Positions 7,582 through 14,309 of a DNA stretch of 22,600 bases are shown in pieces. The notes beneath the pieces are model-generated. The model did not search any database. It was not told where the DNA came from and saw only the letters and a program-made list of their open reading frames with translations. The position numbers were made by a program, and so were the translations under genes. The stretch lies in NCBI GenBank assembly GCA_964384675.1, contig CAYLNK010000072.1:1-22600 (forward strand), in the 5' to 3' direction. The DNA is from CAYLNK01 sp964384675. GTDB lineage: Bacteria; Acidobacteriota; Thermoanaerobaculia; UBA5066. Positions within the stretch are counted from its first letter, which is position 1; each line of letters begins with the position of its first letter.

Positions 7582-8841
7582 GTGGAGCGAGAGGGTTTCG
7601 TCCAGCTGGTGGAGGCGCTGCCGGTCGCCGTGTTCGTCCTCGACCGGGACGGACACCCGACGTACGCCAACGACGCGGCGCGCCGGCTCCTCGGACGGGG
7701 CCTGGTCGCGGAAGTCTCGCCGAGCGACCTCTTCTCGACGTATCGCGCGTACCTGGCCGGCACCGATCGACTCTACCCGATGGAGCGCGCCCCGATCGTG
7801 CGTGCGCTCGCCGGGCACCGCGCTCGCGTCGACGACATGGAGATCCGCCGGCCCGACGGGCACGTCGTGGCGATCGAGGTGACCGCGGCTCCGATCTTCG
7901 ACGCACACGGCAACGTCGCCTACGCCGTGGCGGTGTTCCAGGACGTGACCCGGCGGCGACAGTCCGAGGAGTCCCTGCGCAAGGCGCACCAGGAGCTCGG
8001 GGAGCGCGTCGACGCGCGGACCGCCGAGCTCGCCGCCTCCAACGAGAGGCTGCTCCGGGAGATCGCCGAGAAGCTCCGGGCCGAGGGGGAGCTGATGCGG
8101 GCCAAGGAGGCCGCGGAGTCGGCGAACCGGGCCAAGACGATGTTCCTCGGGAGCATGAGCCACGAGCTGAGAACGCCGCTGAACCACATGATCGGCTATG
8201 CGGAGATGCTGCGCGAGGCCGCGACCGAGAAGGGAGTCCCGGAGCTGCTGCCCGACCTCGACCGGATCCTCGAGGCCACCCGGCACCTCTCGGCGATCAT
8301 CAGCGACATCCTCGACCTTTCGAAGATGGAGACCGAGGAGGTCGCGCTGACGGTCGAGGAGATCGACCTCCCGGTCCTCGTCGGCGAGATCGTCGAGAAG
8401 GTCCGGCCGCTCACCGAACGGCACGGAAACGTCCTCTCGACGGACGTGGCGAGCCTGGGGCGCATCCGGGCCGACCTGCCGAAGGTACGTCTCGCGCTGC
8501 TGCGCCCGCTCACGAACGCCTGCCGCTTCACCGACCACGGCCGGATCACCGTCGCCGGCCGGCGCGGCCGGGTCGACGGCCGCGAGGCCGTGGAGCTCAC
8601 CATCGCCGACACCGGAGCGGGCATGACCGGCGAGCAGCTCTCGCGCCTGTTCCAGGGGTTCGACCAGCCCGACGCGTCACCGATGCGGGTGCCAGGCGGC
8701 ACCGGCCTCGGGCTGGCAATCGCGCGGCGCTACTGCGAGGCGATGGGAGGCTCCCTCACCGTCGGGAGCGAGAAAGGGCGCGGGACCGTCGTCACCGTCA
8801 CGCTCCCGGCGGAGGCGGAGGCGACGTTGGTTTGCCGATGA
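7582..8841 (+). CDS. PAS-domain sensor histidine kinase
   Basis: Sensor kinase of 419 aa without membrane segments, so probably cytosolic. A PAS domain spans about residues 6-122, starting ALPVAVFVLDRDG and ending in the C-terminal cap motif FQDVTRRR. A coiled coil follows (about 127-185). The HisKA domain has its H-box SMSHELRTPLN with phospho-acceptor His194, and the HATPase_c domain has G1 IADTGAGM (Asp343) and G2 GGTGLGLAIARR (about 372-383). The N-box reads LLRPLTNACRFT: Asn312 is kept, but the position four residues earlier, usually Asn, is Arg308. No receiver domain or response regulator is present in the window. GTG start: an in-frame TAA lies 12 nt upstream and no Shine-Dalgarno precedes it, pointing to a leaderless mRNA. 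The stop overlaps the next start (ATGA), so the membrane glycosyltransferase-like gene is translationally coupled. Signal unknown. Confidence 0.92.
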   Translation: MEREGFVQLVEALPVAVFVLDRDGHPTYANDAARRLLGRGLVAEVSPSDLFSTYRAYLAGTDRLYPMERAPIVRALAGHRARVDDMEIRRPDGHVVAIEVTAAPIFDAHGNVAYAVAVFQDVTRRRQSEESLRKAHQELGERVDARTAELAASNERLLREIAEKLRAEGELMRAKEAAESANRAKTMFLGSMSHELRTPLNHMIGYAEMLREAATEKGVPELLPDLDRILEATRHLSAIISDILDLSKMETEEVALTVEEIDLPVLVGEIVEKVRPLTERHGNVLSTDVASLGRIRADLPKVRLALLRPLTNACRFTDHGRITVAGRRGRVDGREAVELTIADTGAGMTGEQLSRLFQGFDQPDASPMRVPGGTGLGLAIARRYCEAMGGSLTVGSEKGRGTVVTVTLPAEAEATLVCR

Positions 8842-10109
8842 GCCCGGCCGATTCCACCAGGAACGAACGGAGACGACTCGTGGCGCTCGTCGTCGCGATC
8901 GTGGCGATCGTCCTCCTGCACGCCGTGCAGATCCTGGCGCCGCCCGTGATCTCGCCGGATTCGATGTCCTACGCGCGCATCGCCGAGGCGCAGGCGGCGG
9001 GGCAGGGGATCCGTCCCCCGGGGCTCTACAACCGGTGGCCGCCCGGCTACCCGCTCCTGCTGTCCGTCCTGATCCGCCTGGGGATCGCGTCCTCGGCCTC
9101 CTTCCTCACGCTCAACGTCCTGGCGCTCGGCGGCGGCCTGGCCGCGGCGGCGCGCCTGCTCCGCCGCGACTGGCTGACACCGGCCGAGACGACCTTCGCG
9201 ATGCTCCTGACGCTCCTCTCGTTGCCCGTCCTCTACGCCGTCCCGGTCGCCCAGAGCGATTCCGTCGGCTTCGGTCTCGTCCTGGCGGCGCTGCTCGCTC
9301 TCGATCGAGCGGACCGGGCGCCGTCGGGCCGCCCCTTCGTCCTGGCCGCGTCGCTCGGGGCGGTGCTGGTCCTCCTCGCGATCTCCGTGCGAACGGTCGG
9401 CGTGACCTTGCTGCCGGCGCTCGCCTGGATCGTGGTCCGCCGGGCGGACCGGCGATGGCTTCGCCCCACGCCTCTCGCCGCTCTCTCGATGCTGCTCCTC
9501 TTCACAGGCGTCGCCCTCGACCTGTGGATCCTCCGGACGCATTACCTCGTCGAGGCGGTCACCAAGATCGCGCGGCGCTTCAGGTGGTCGGAGCACGGGG
9601 CCCTGTACGACCTCGCGTCGCTCGCGCGATCGCATCTCGTCGCCTGGGGCGGCGTCGCGCTCAACACCATGTCGTGGCGCATCCCGTGGGGCGGGCGGCC
9701 GATCGCGGTCCTCGCGGGACTCGGCCTCCTCGCGCTCGGAGCGGTGGCGTTCCGGCGCCGGGGGCGCCTCGACCCGGTGGCGGTCTTCGTCGCGACCTAC
9801 ACGGGGGTCCTCCTGGTCCACCCGGCCTACCTGCCCATTTACTGGCTCCCGATCGCTCCGTTCGTCGCCGGCGCGTTCGCCGCCCTGCCGGCCCGGGCCC
9901 CCGGCGCGGCCGGGCGAATCGTGGTGGGCCTCTACCTGACGGTCTGGTCGCTCCTCGGTGCCGAGGTCCTCGTCCGGCGCCTCGTCTCGCGGGTCCGCCC
10001 GAGGCCTCCTCGGGCCGAATCTCGCCCCCCCTACCCGGAGATGGAGCAGTACCGTCAGAAGTACGACATCACCCGGCGCCGTCCGACCCCGACACCCCCG
10101 TCGCCCTGA
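8838..10109 (+). CDS. Polytopic membrane protein, probable GT-C type glycosyltransferase (PMT/GT39-like)
   Basis: Integral membrane protein of 423 aa with roughly nine to ten hydrophobic segments, for example residues 14-34, 72-88, 90-107, about 120-136, 145-160 and 173-198, with further ones beyond 210. Near the N-terminus, in the first periplasmic loop, is ISPDSMSYARIAE (acidic Asp41), followed by GLYNRWPPGYPLLLS. This layout, an acidic residue after TM1 and a W-P-PGYP motif, is typical of lipid-phosphosugar-dependent GT-C glycosyltransferases that modify proteins or lipids at the outer membrane face. The C-terminus is a basic, proline-rich cytosolic tail. The start ATG at 8838 overlaps the stop of the histidine kinase by 4 nt; the frame upstream to 7554 is only antisense or shadow sequence. 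Family placement is by topology and these short motifs, so acceptor and donor are unknown. Confidence 0.75.
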   Translation: MSPADSTRNERRRLVALVVAIVAIVLLHAVQILAPPVISPDSMSYARIAEAQAAGQGIRPPGLYNRWPPGYPLLLSVLIRLGIASSASFLTLNVLALGGGLAAAARLLRRDWLTPAETTFAMLLTLLSLPVLYAVPVAQSDSVGFGLVLAALLALDRADRAPSGRPFVLAASLGAVLVLLAISVRTVGVTLLPALAWIVVRRADRRWLRPTPLAALSMLLLFTGVALDLWILRTHYLVEAVTKIARRFRWSEHGALYDLASLARSHLVAWGGVALNTMSWRIPWGGRPIAVLAGLGLLALGAVAFRRRGRLDPVAVFVATYTGVLLVHPAYLPIYWLPIAPFVAGAFAALPARAPGAAGRIVVGLYLTVWSLLGAEVLVRRLVSRVRPRPPRAESRPPYPEMEQYRQKYDITRRRPTPTPPSP

Positions 10110-10121
10110 CGATCCGTCGAG

Positions 10122-10137
10122 CGCCCGGGCCCGGGCG
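10122..10137 (+). terminator. GC-rich palindrome between convergent genes, possible terminator
   Basis: A perfect 16-nt palindrome, CGCCCGGGCCCGGGCG, lies in the 39-nt gap between the convergent glycosyltransferase-like and DinB genes. It can fold with a 6-bp all-GC stem and a 4-nt loop. On the plus strand it is followed by AGCTTTG, a weak T-run; on the minus strand no T-run follows. Its position supports termination of the plus-strand transcript, possibly of both. Confidence 0.4.
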
Positions 10138-10148
10138 AGCTTTGCCCC

Positions 10149-10628
10149 CTACGCGAACTCCACCCGCGGCGGCGCCTGCTCGGCCCCGACCCGGCCCACG
10201 ACGATCTCCGCCTTGAAATAGTTCTCCCCCCGCATCGGGCAACCGGCCATCCGGCGGAGCATCGCGATCTGGCCGACGTGGTTGAGCGCGTCGGCGATCG
10301 GGCCCTGGAAGAGCCGCTCGGCGGGGTACCCGAGCGGGGCGTCGGCGGCGAGGCGCTCGTCGAAGCGGCGCAGGCACTCGTGGAAGCGGGCCACCTCCTC
10401 GTCCCAGGGGAGCGGCGTCGCGGTGTTCCACACCTGCTTGCCGTCGGCCAGGGTGAGCGCCCAGTCGAAGAGGTCGCCGACGTGCGCCAGGATCTGCGCG
10501 GGCGTGCGCGACGTCTCCGACGCGCCGTAGGCCGCGAACTCCGGCGGCGCGCCGCGGACGGCCTTGCCGCCGCGGTACGCGACGGTGGCGACGGTGTGTC
10601 GCAGGAGGTCGATCTTCGGGTCGCTCAT
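10149..10628 (-). CDS. DinB-fold family protein
   Basis: Small protein of 159 aa with the four-helix DinB/YfiT-like fold, inferred from the helical pattern and spacing of candidate metal ligands: His49 in QILAHVGDLFDWAL and His117 in ADALNHVGQIAMLRRM, a signature of this superfamily. Characterised members are metal-dependent thiol S-transferases (bacillithiol or mycothiol users), mycothiol-dependent isomerases, or damage-inducible proteins of unknown role. It is the last gene of the minus-strand operon and begins 2 nt after the stop of the hydrolase-ThDP fusion gene; GAGAGG inside that gene's end can serve as ribosome binding site. ATG start at 10628. The context suggests an accessory catabolic or thiol-transfer step, which is inference. 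The substrate is unknown. Confidence 0.82.
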   Translation of the reverse strand: MSDPKIDLLRHTVATVAYRGGKAVRGAPPEFAAYGASETSRTPAQILAHVGDLFDWALTLADGKQVWNTATPLPWDEEVARFHECLRRFDERLAADAPLGYPAERLFQGPIADALNHVGQIAMLRRMAGCPMRGENYFKAEIVVGRVGAEQAPPRVEFA

Positions 10629-10630
10629 GC

Positions 10631-13192
10631 TCAGCCTCTCTCGCAGATCACGTTCAGGAGGACGTGGCGCCTCTCGTTCCTCACGAGGTCGAGCCCCCTG
10701 CCGAGGGCCGCGGGCAGCTCCTTCGGGTCCGTCACGGCCCAGCCCGCGCCGCCGCACGACTCGGCCACCTTCTCGAACGCGATCGTCCGTTCGAAGTGGC
10801 AGAGCGGGAAGACGTCCTTCCGCGCCGCCCAGCCGTCGGGGTGTGTGCCCAGGTAGCTCTTCCGGATGGTCGTCCAGCCCGTGTCGTTGAAGACGACGAC
10901 CAGGATCGGCAGCTCGTACGCGGCGGCCACGTAGTGGGCCGAGAGGGGCGTGTTGAAGAGGTAGCTGCCGTCTCCGAGCGTCACGACCATGGTGCGGCTC
11001 GGGCTCGCGAGCTGGGCGCCGAGCGCCGCGCCCAGGGACCAGCCGAGCCCGCTCGCGATGGAGTTCTCGAACCAGGAGTCGGTGACGCGGCGGGGCACCT
11101 GGTACGGGTCGAGGTCGTACTCGTTGAACACGACGCACCGGTCGTCGAGGGCGTCGCCGAGGCAGGCCGAGAGGTACCGCTTGGTGATCGCCGGGCGCGA
11201 GGCGTCGGCGCGGGCGGCCTCGCGGGCGTTCCCGAAGACGCGGGCGTGCGCCGTCGCGAGGTGGGCGGCTCGTTCGCCGGTGTCGACTCCCAGCGCGTCG
11301 AGCCGCTCGGCGAGGAGCGTCAGGGCGCGGGCCGCGTTGCCCGCCACCGCGAGGTCGACCGGGAAGCTCCGCATCGGGATCCGGGCCGCGAGCGGGTCCT
11401 CGCCGATCTGGACCACCGCCGGCGGCTCCTTCGGCCCGCCGAGCGCGGGGATCCACGGCACGTGGCTGTCGACCACGAGGAGGAGGTCGGCCTCCTCGGC
11501 GAACGGCGTTGGGTCGAAGCCGAGGTGCATCGGGTGCTCGGTGGGGAAGCTGAAGAAGTTCCGCTTCCCGTGCTCGATCACCCCGATCGCGTGGCGGCTC
11601 GCGAGAGCGACCAGCGCTTCCGGCCCGCCGCGCGTGCGTCCCAGCTCGGCGGTGATCACCAGAGGGCGCCGCGCCCCGGCGAGGAGCCGGGCCGCGCGGT
11701 CGATCGCCTCGGCGGACGGCTCGCGGGGGGCGTCCGGCTGCTGGCGCGCGACGGAGCTCACCGTGAGAGATCCGCCCTCGATCCGGTCGCAGAGCGGCTC
11801 CTTGGGGAGCGTCAGATAGACCGGGCCCGCCGGCTCGCTCCGCGCGATGGCGAGCGCCCGGTCGATCACGGTCTCCAGGTTCCGCGCCCCCTTCAGCTCG
11901 AGGTCCCACTTGGTGAACTCGCGGAACATCGCCCCCTGGTCGAACGTGTCCTGGCCCCACTGGACGAAGTTCGTCCGGCAGCCGTCGACGTCCGACTCGA
12001 ACCACGGCGTCTTCCCCGAAAGGACCAGCATCGGCACCCGCGCGCGCGCCGCGTTGATGATCCCGAGCCCCATGTTCGCGGTGCCGACGTTCACGTGCGC
12101 CATGACCGCCTGTGGCTTGCCGGAAAGGAGGGCGTACCCGTGCGCCATCGCGATGGCGGTGTTCTCGTGCGGCGCGACGACCGTCTTCAGCCGGAAGCCG
12201 GGCGAGCCGTCGTACCGCGCGAGGGCGTCGAGGATCGGCGTGAAATCGGTCCCGGAGTTGGAGAAGAAGAAGCCGACGCCGCGCGCGTTCAGGAGCGCCA
12301 TCAGGGCCTGCGCCGCCGTGTCGGCCTCGAGCGCCACCGGGCGCGGAAGCGGCGCGTCGAGCCGCTGCGAGAACGTCGCGCGGGCCCGGCGGAGGTGGAC
12401 GTTCAGGAGGCGGGTCCAGTCGCCGGGGTGGTCGAGGCTCGAGAAGTGGCCGGCGCCGGGGATCTCGTGGAGCTGAGCCATCGACACCGCGTCCGCGATC
12501 GGAGAGAGGAGCGACGTGGGCGTGACCGTGTCGAGGGAGCCGCCGATCAGGAGCACCGGCACGTCGATCGACGGCAGCATCGGGCGGACGTCGACCTCGA
12601 ACATCGAGCGCCAGGAGGCCAGGAACACGCCGCGGTCCTTCCCGCCCTCCACCGCGATGGCCCGCTCCACCACCTCGCGCGGCGTGCCGGGGGCGAAGAG
12701 GCCGGGAATCAGCGCGGCGGAGCTCTCGGCGAGGCTCATCCGCGAGAGCTGCCCCTCGATGAACGCCGTGCGGGCCACCCCCTCCGGATGGAACGCCCAG
12801 GTGTTGGAGAGCGCCAGCGACTGCACCACGGCGCGGTGCCGGCGGAACGTCTCGAGCGCGACGACGCCGCCCATGGAGAGCCCGGCCAGGTGCGCGCGCC
12901 GGTAGCCGAGGGCGGCGACGAGGGCCGCCACGTCGTCCGCGAAGGCGGCGATCGAGACGGAGGCCGCCGGGGCGGCGGAGGCGCCGTGCCCCCGCAGGTC
13001 GACGGACACCCCGCGATAGCGCGGCGCGAGCGCGGCCAGCTGGGGGAGCCAGGACGTGGCGTCGCCCCCGACCGCATGGAGGAAGAGGACGACCTCGTCG
13101 GCCTCCTCCGGACCGCACTCGAGGACGCGGAGCGAGATGCCGGTGGGGAGCGCGACGAGCCGTCCGCCGTGGCCGGGTCCGAGCCAGGTCAT
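10631..13192 (-). CDS. Alpha/beta-hydrolase fused to a complete ThDP-dependent enzyme
   Basis: One uninterrupted frame of 853 aa. Residues about 1-270 are an alpha/beta-hydrolase resembling enol-lactonase/meta-cleavage hydrolases: oxyanion region FLHAVGGDATSW, nucleophile Ser106 in GLSMGG, Asp221 in GGSLDTVTP and His249 in PGAGHFSS. After a short linker (about 270-290), residues 290-853 form a three-domain enzyme of the acetolactate synthase/benzoylformate decarboxylase superfamily. Its Pyr domain has Glu343 in VVAPHENTAIAMAHGYA, where the activating Glu of ThDP sits. A central domain spans about 490-635. The PP domain has GDGS (740-743) running to ND (769-770) for Mg-ThDP. Each half has roughly full family length and apparently intact active-site residues. 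ATG start at 13192 overlaps the ring-opening amidohydrolase stop (ATGA); DinB follows after 2 nt. Likely a bifunctional cytosolic catalyst acting on an intermediate of this operon's pathway; reaction unknown. No FAD or acetolactate-synthase regulatory features can be claimed. Confidence 0.9.
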   Translation of the reverse strand: MTWLGPGHGGRLVALPTGISLRVLECGPEEADEVVLFLHAVGGDATSWLPQLAALAPRYRGVSVDLRGHGASAAPAASVSIAAFADDVAALVAALGYRRAHLAGLSMGGVVALETFRRHRAVVQSLALSNTWAFHPEGVARTAFIEGQLSRMSLAESSAALIPGLFAPGTPREVVERAIAVEGGKDRGVFLASWRSMFEVDVRPMLPSIDVPVLLIGGSLDTVTPTSLLSPIADAVSMAQLHEIPGAGHFSSLDHPGDWTRLLNVHLRRARATFSQRLDAPLPRPVALEADTAAQALMALLNARGVGFFFSNSGTDFTPILDALARYDGSPGFRLKTVVAPHENTAIAMAHGYALLSGKPQAVMAHVNVGTANMGLGIINAARARVPMLVLSGKTPWFESDVDGCRTNFVQWGQDTFDQGAMFREFTKWDLELKGARNLETVIDRALAIARSEPAGPVYLTLPKEPLCDRIEGGSLTVSSVARQQPDAPREPSAEAIDRAARLLAGARRPLVITAELGRTRGGPEALVALASRHAIGVIEHGKRNFFSFPTEHPMHLGFDPTPFAEEADLLLVVDSHVPWIPALGGPKEPPAVVQIGEDPLAARIPMRSFPVDLAVAGNAARALTLLAERLDALGVDTGERAAHLATAHARVFGNAREAARADASRPAITKRYLSACLGDALDDRCVVFNEYDLDPYQVPRRVTDSWFENSIASGLGWSLGAALGAQLASPSRTMVVTLGDGSYLFNTPLSAHYVAAAYELPILVVVFNDTGWTTIRKSYLGTHPDGWAARKDVFPLCHFERTIAFEKVAESCGGAGWAVTDPKELPAALGRGLDLVRNERRHVLLNVICERG

Positions 13193-14304
13193 GGGGCGTC
13201 GACTCCTTCCGGCAGCCGCGCGACGACGGCGAGCGTGCCGCCCCCGAGGGGGCCGTGGTGCTCGGCCCGAGTCGAGACGTAGACCGCGCCGTGCCCGAGG
13301 ACGCTCGCGAGGACGGCCGCCAGGAGCCCGCGCGAGTACCGGGTGTCGGAGACGTCGTCGTCGGTGAGCATCGTGTGGCGATGACCCCGGATCGTTCCGC
13401 GCGGGTCGGCCTCGGACTTGGCGAAGACCCCGATCACGCGCTCCGCCTGCTCCGGGGTGAGCTGGACGTCGGGCCCGAGGCCGAGGGAGCCGAGAACACG
13501 GTGGACCGCCGGGACGTCGAGCATGTCGGCGAGGACGGCGTGCGAGATCGCGAGGTCGCCGGCCCAGTACGCGCTGTTGGCGAGGACGACGACCTCGGTG
13601 CGCCGGAGTCCCGGCTTGGCCGAGCACGACGCGACGCCGGAGTGGAGGGAGAAGTCGCGGCAGACGGCGTCGTCGGTGAGGCTCTCCGCGTCGACCTCGC
13701 CGAGGGCCAGAGCGGCCCCGAGGGCCGAGGCGGCGCGGGAGAAGACCATGTCCGAGCGGAGCGGGCGGCCCGCGGCCTCGGCGGCACGGGCCTCCTCGTA
13801 CGTGAAGGGCGGGATCGCCCCCTTCATCTGGACGAGGTGCACGTCACCGGGCGAGTCGACGCGCAGCCAGTCGACCACTCTCCGGATCGTGGCGGCGGTC
13901 TCCTCGATCTGGGCGAGCCGGCCGATCTCCCCGGCGTCGAGCTCGCGGGTGAAGCCGATCCCGATCGCGAGGCGCTTGACCGGGCGGGGCTCCGGGAGCG
14001 GCTCGCCGCTCCGTGCGAGGACGACGAGGTGCGGGCTGGCGACTCCCTCGCAGCCGCCGGAAAGGGAGAAGACGATCCGGTCGCCGACGCCGTCGCGCGG
14101 GATCCCGAGCCGCGCCGAGAAGAGCTCCTCGAGCGCCCGCGCCGCCAGCTCGCGCGAGAAGTCGTTCCGTCCGCCGTTCCCCTCGGTCTTCCCGACGATC
14201 GCCACGACCTCGTCCGCGCGGAGGCGCCCGGCGTCGAGGAGGGCCGCGAGGCCGCTCACGTCGGCCGGGGACGCCGTGGGGACCCGGAACGCCGAGACGC
14301 GCAT
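13189..14304 (-). CDS. Ring-opening amidohydrolase, cyanuric acid hydrolase/barbiturase family
   Basis: Member of the AtzD/barbiturase family, which hydrolyses a C-N bond in cyanuric acid (AtzD, TrzD) or barbituric acid. The 371 aa match the family length (about 350-380). The fold has three sequence-related units, each supplying a Lys and a Ser. Candidates: unit 1, Lys39 in GKTEGNGGRNDFSR and Ser82 in SLSGGCEGV; unit 2, Lys161 in VQMKGAIPPFTYE and Ser227 or Ser229 in GVASCSAKPG; unit 3, Lys296 in VFAKSEADPRG and Ser344 in VYVSTRAEHHGPLGGG. The segment SRAASALGAALALGE is also typical. Start ATG at 14304, 5 nt after the stop of the ureidoglycolate-lyase-like gene; the stop overlaps the fusion gene by 4 nt. 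The amidases that normally follow these enzymes (AtzE/AtzF type, ureidomalonase) are absent. Family certain; substrate uncertain. Confidence 0.93.
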   Translation of the reverse strand: MRVSAFRVPTASPADVSGLAALLDAGRLRADEVVAIVGKTEGNGGRNDFSRELAARALEELFSARLGIPRDGVGDRIVFSLSGGCEGVASPHLVVLARSGEPLPEPRPVKRLAIGIGFTRELDAGEIGRLAQIEETAATIRRVVDWLRVDSPGDVHLVQMKGAIPPFTYEEARAAEAAGRPLRSDMVFSRAASALGAALALGEVDAESLTDDAVCRDFSLHSGVASCSAKPGLRRTEVVVLANSAYWAGDLAISHAVLADMLDVPAVHRVLGSLGLGPDVQLTPEQAERVIGVFAKSEADPRGTIRGHRHTMLTDDDVSDTRYSRGLLAAVLASVLGHGAVYVSTRAEHHGPLGGGTLAVVARLPEGVDAP

Positions 14305-14309
14305 CGCGC

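Noticed and set aside
7498..8538. Extension of the transketolase frame to 8538, giving a 1033-aa protein
   Set aside because: The extra part is antisense to the histidine kinase and has biased composition. A GTG with a GAGGAGG site at 7497 precedes the conserved transketolase N-terminus.
12360..12420. Possibility that the hydrolase and ThDP enzyme are two genes joined by a missed stop
   Set aside because: The frame is continuous across the linker, and I found no ribosome site with a start codon at the ThDP domain boundary. A sequencing error cannot be excluded but nothing suggests one.
10664..13282. Long plus-strand open frame of 872 codons opposite the hydrolase-ThDP fusion
   Set aside because: The translation is Arg/Glu/Val-rich without motifs, and the minus strand encodes two complete catalytic domains. 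It is an antisense shadow.
13193..13627. Upstream extension of the hydrolase-ThDP fusion gene
   Set aside because: It overlaps the amidohydrolase coding sequence in another frame and shows no homology. The ATG at 13192 in the ATGA overlap fits the operon.
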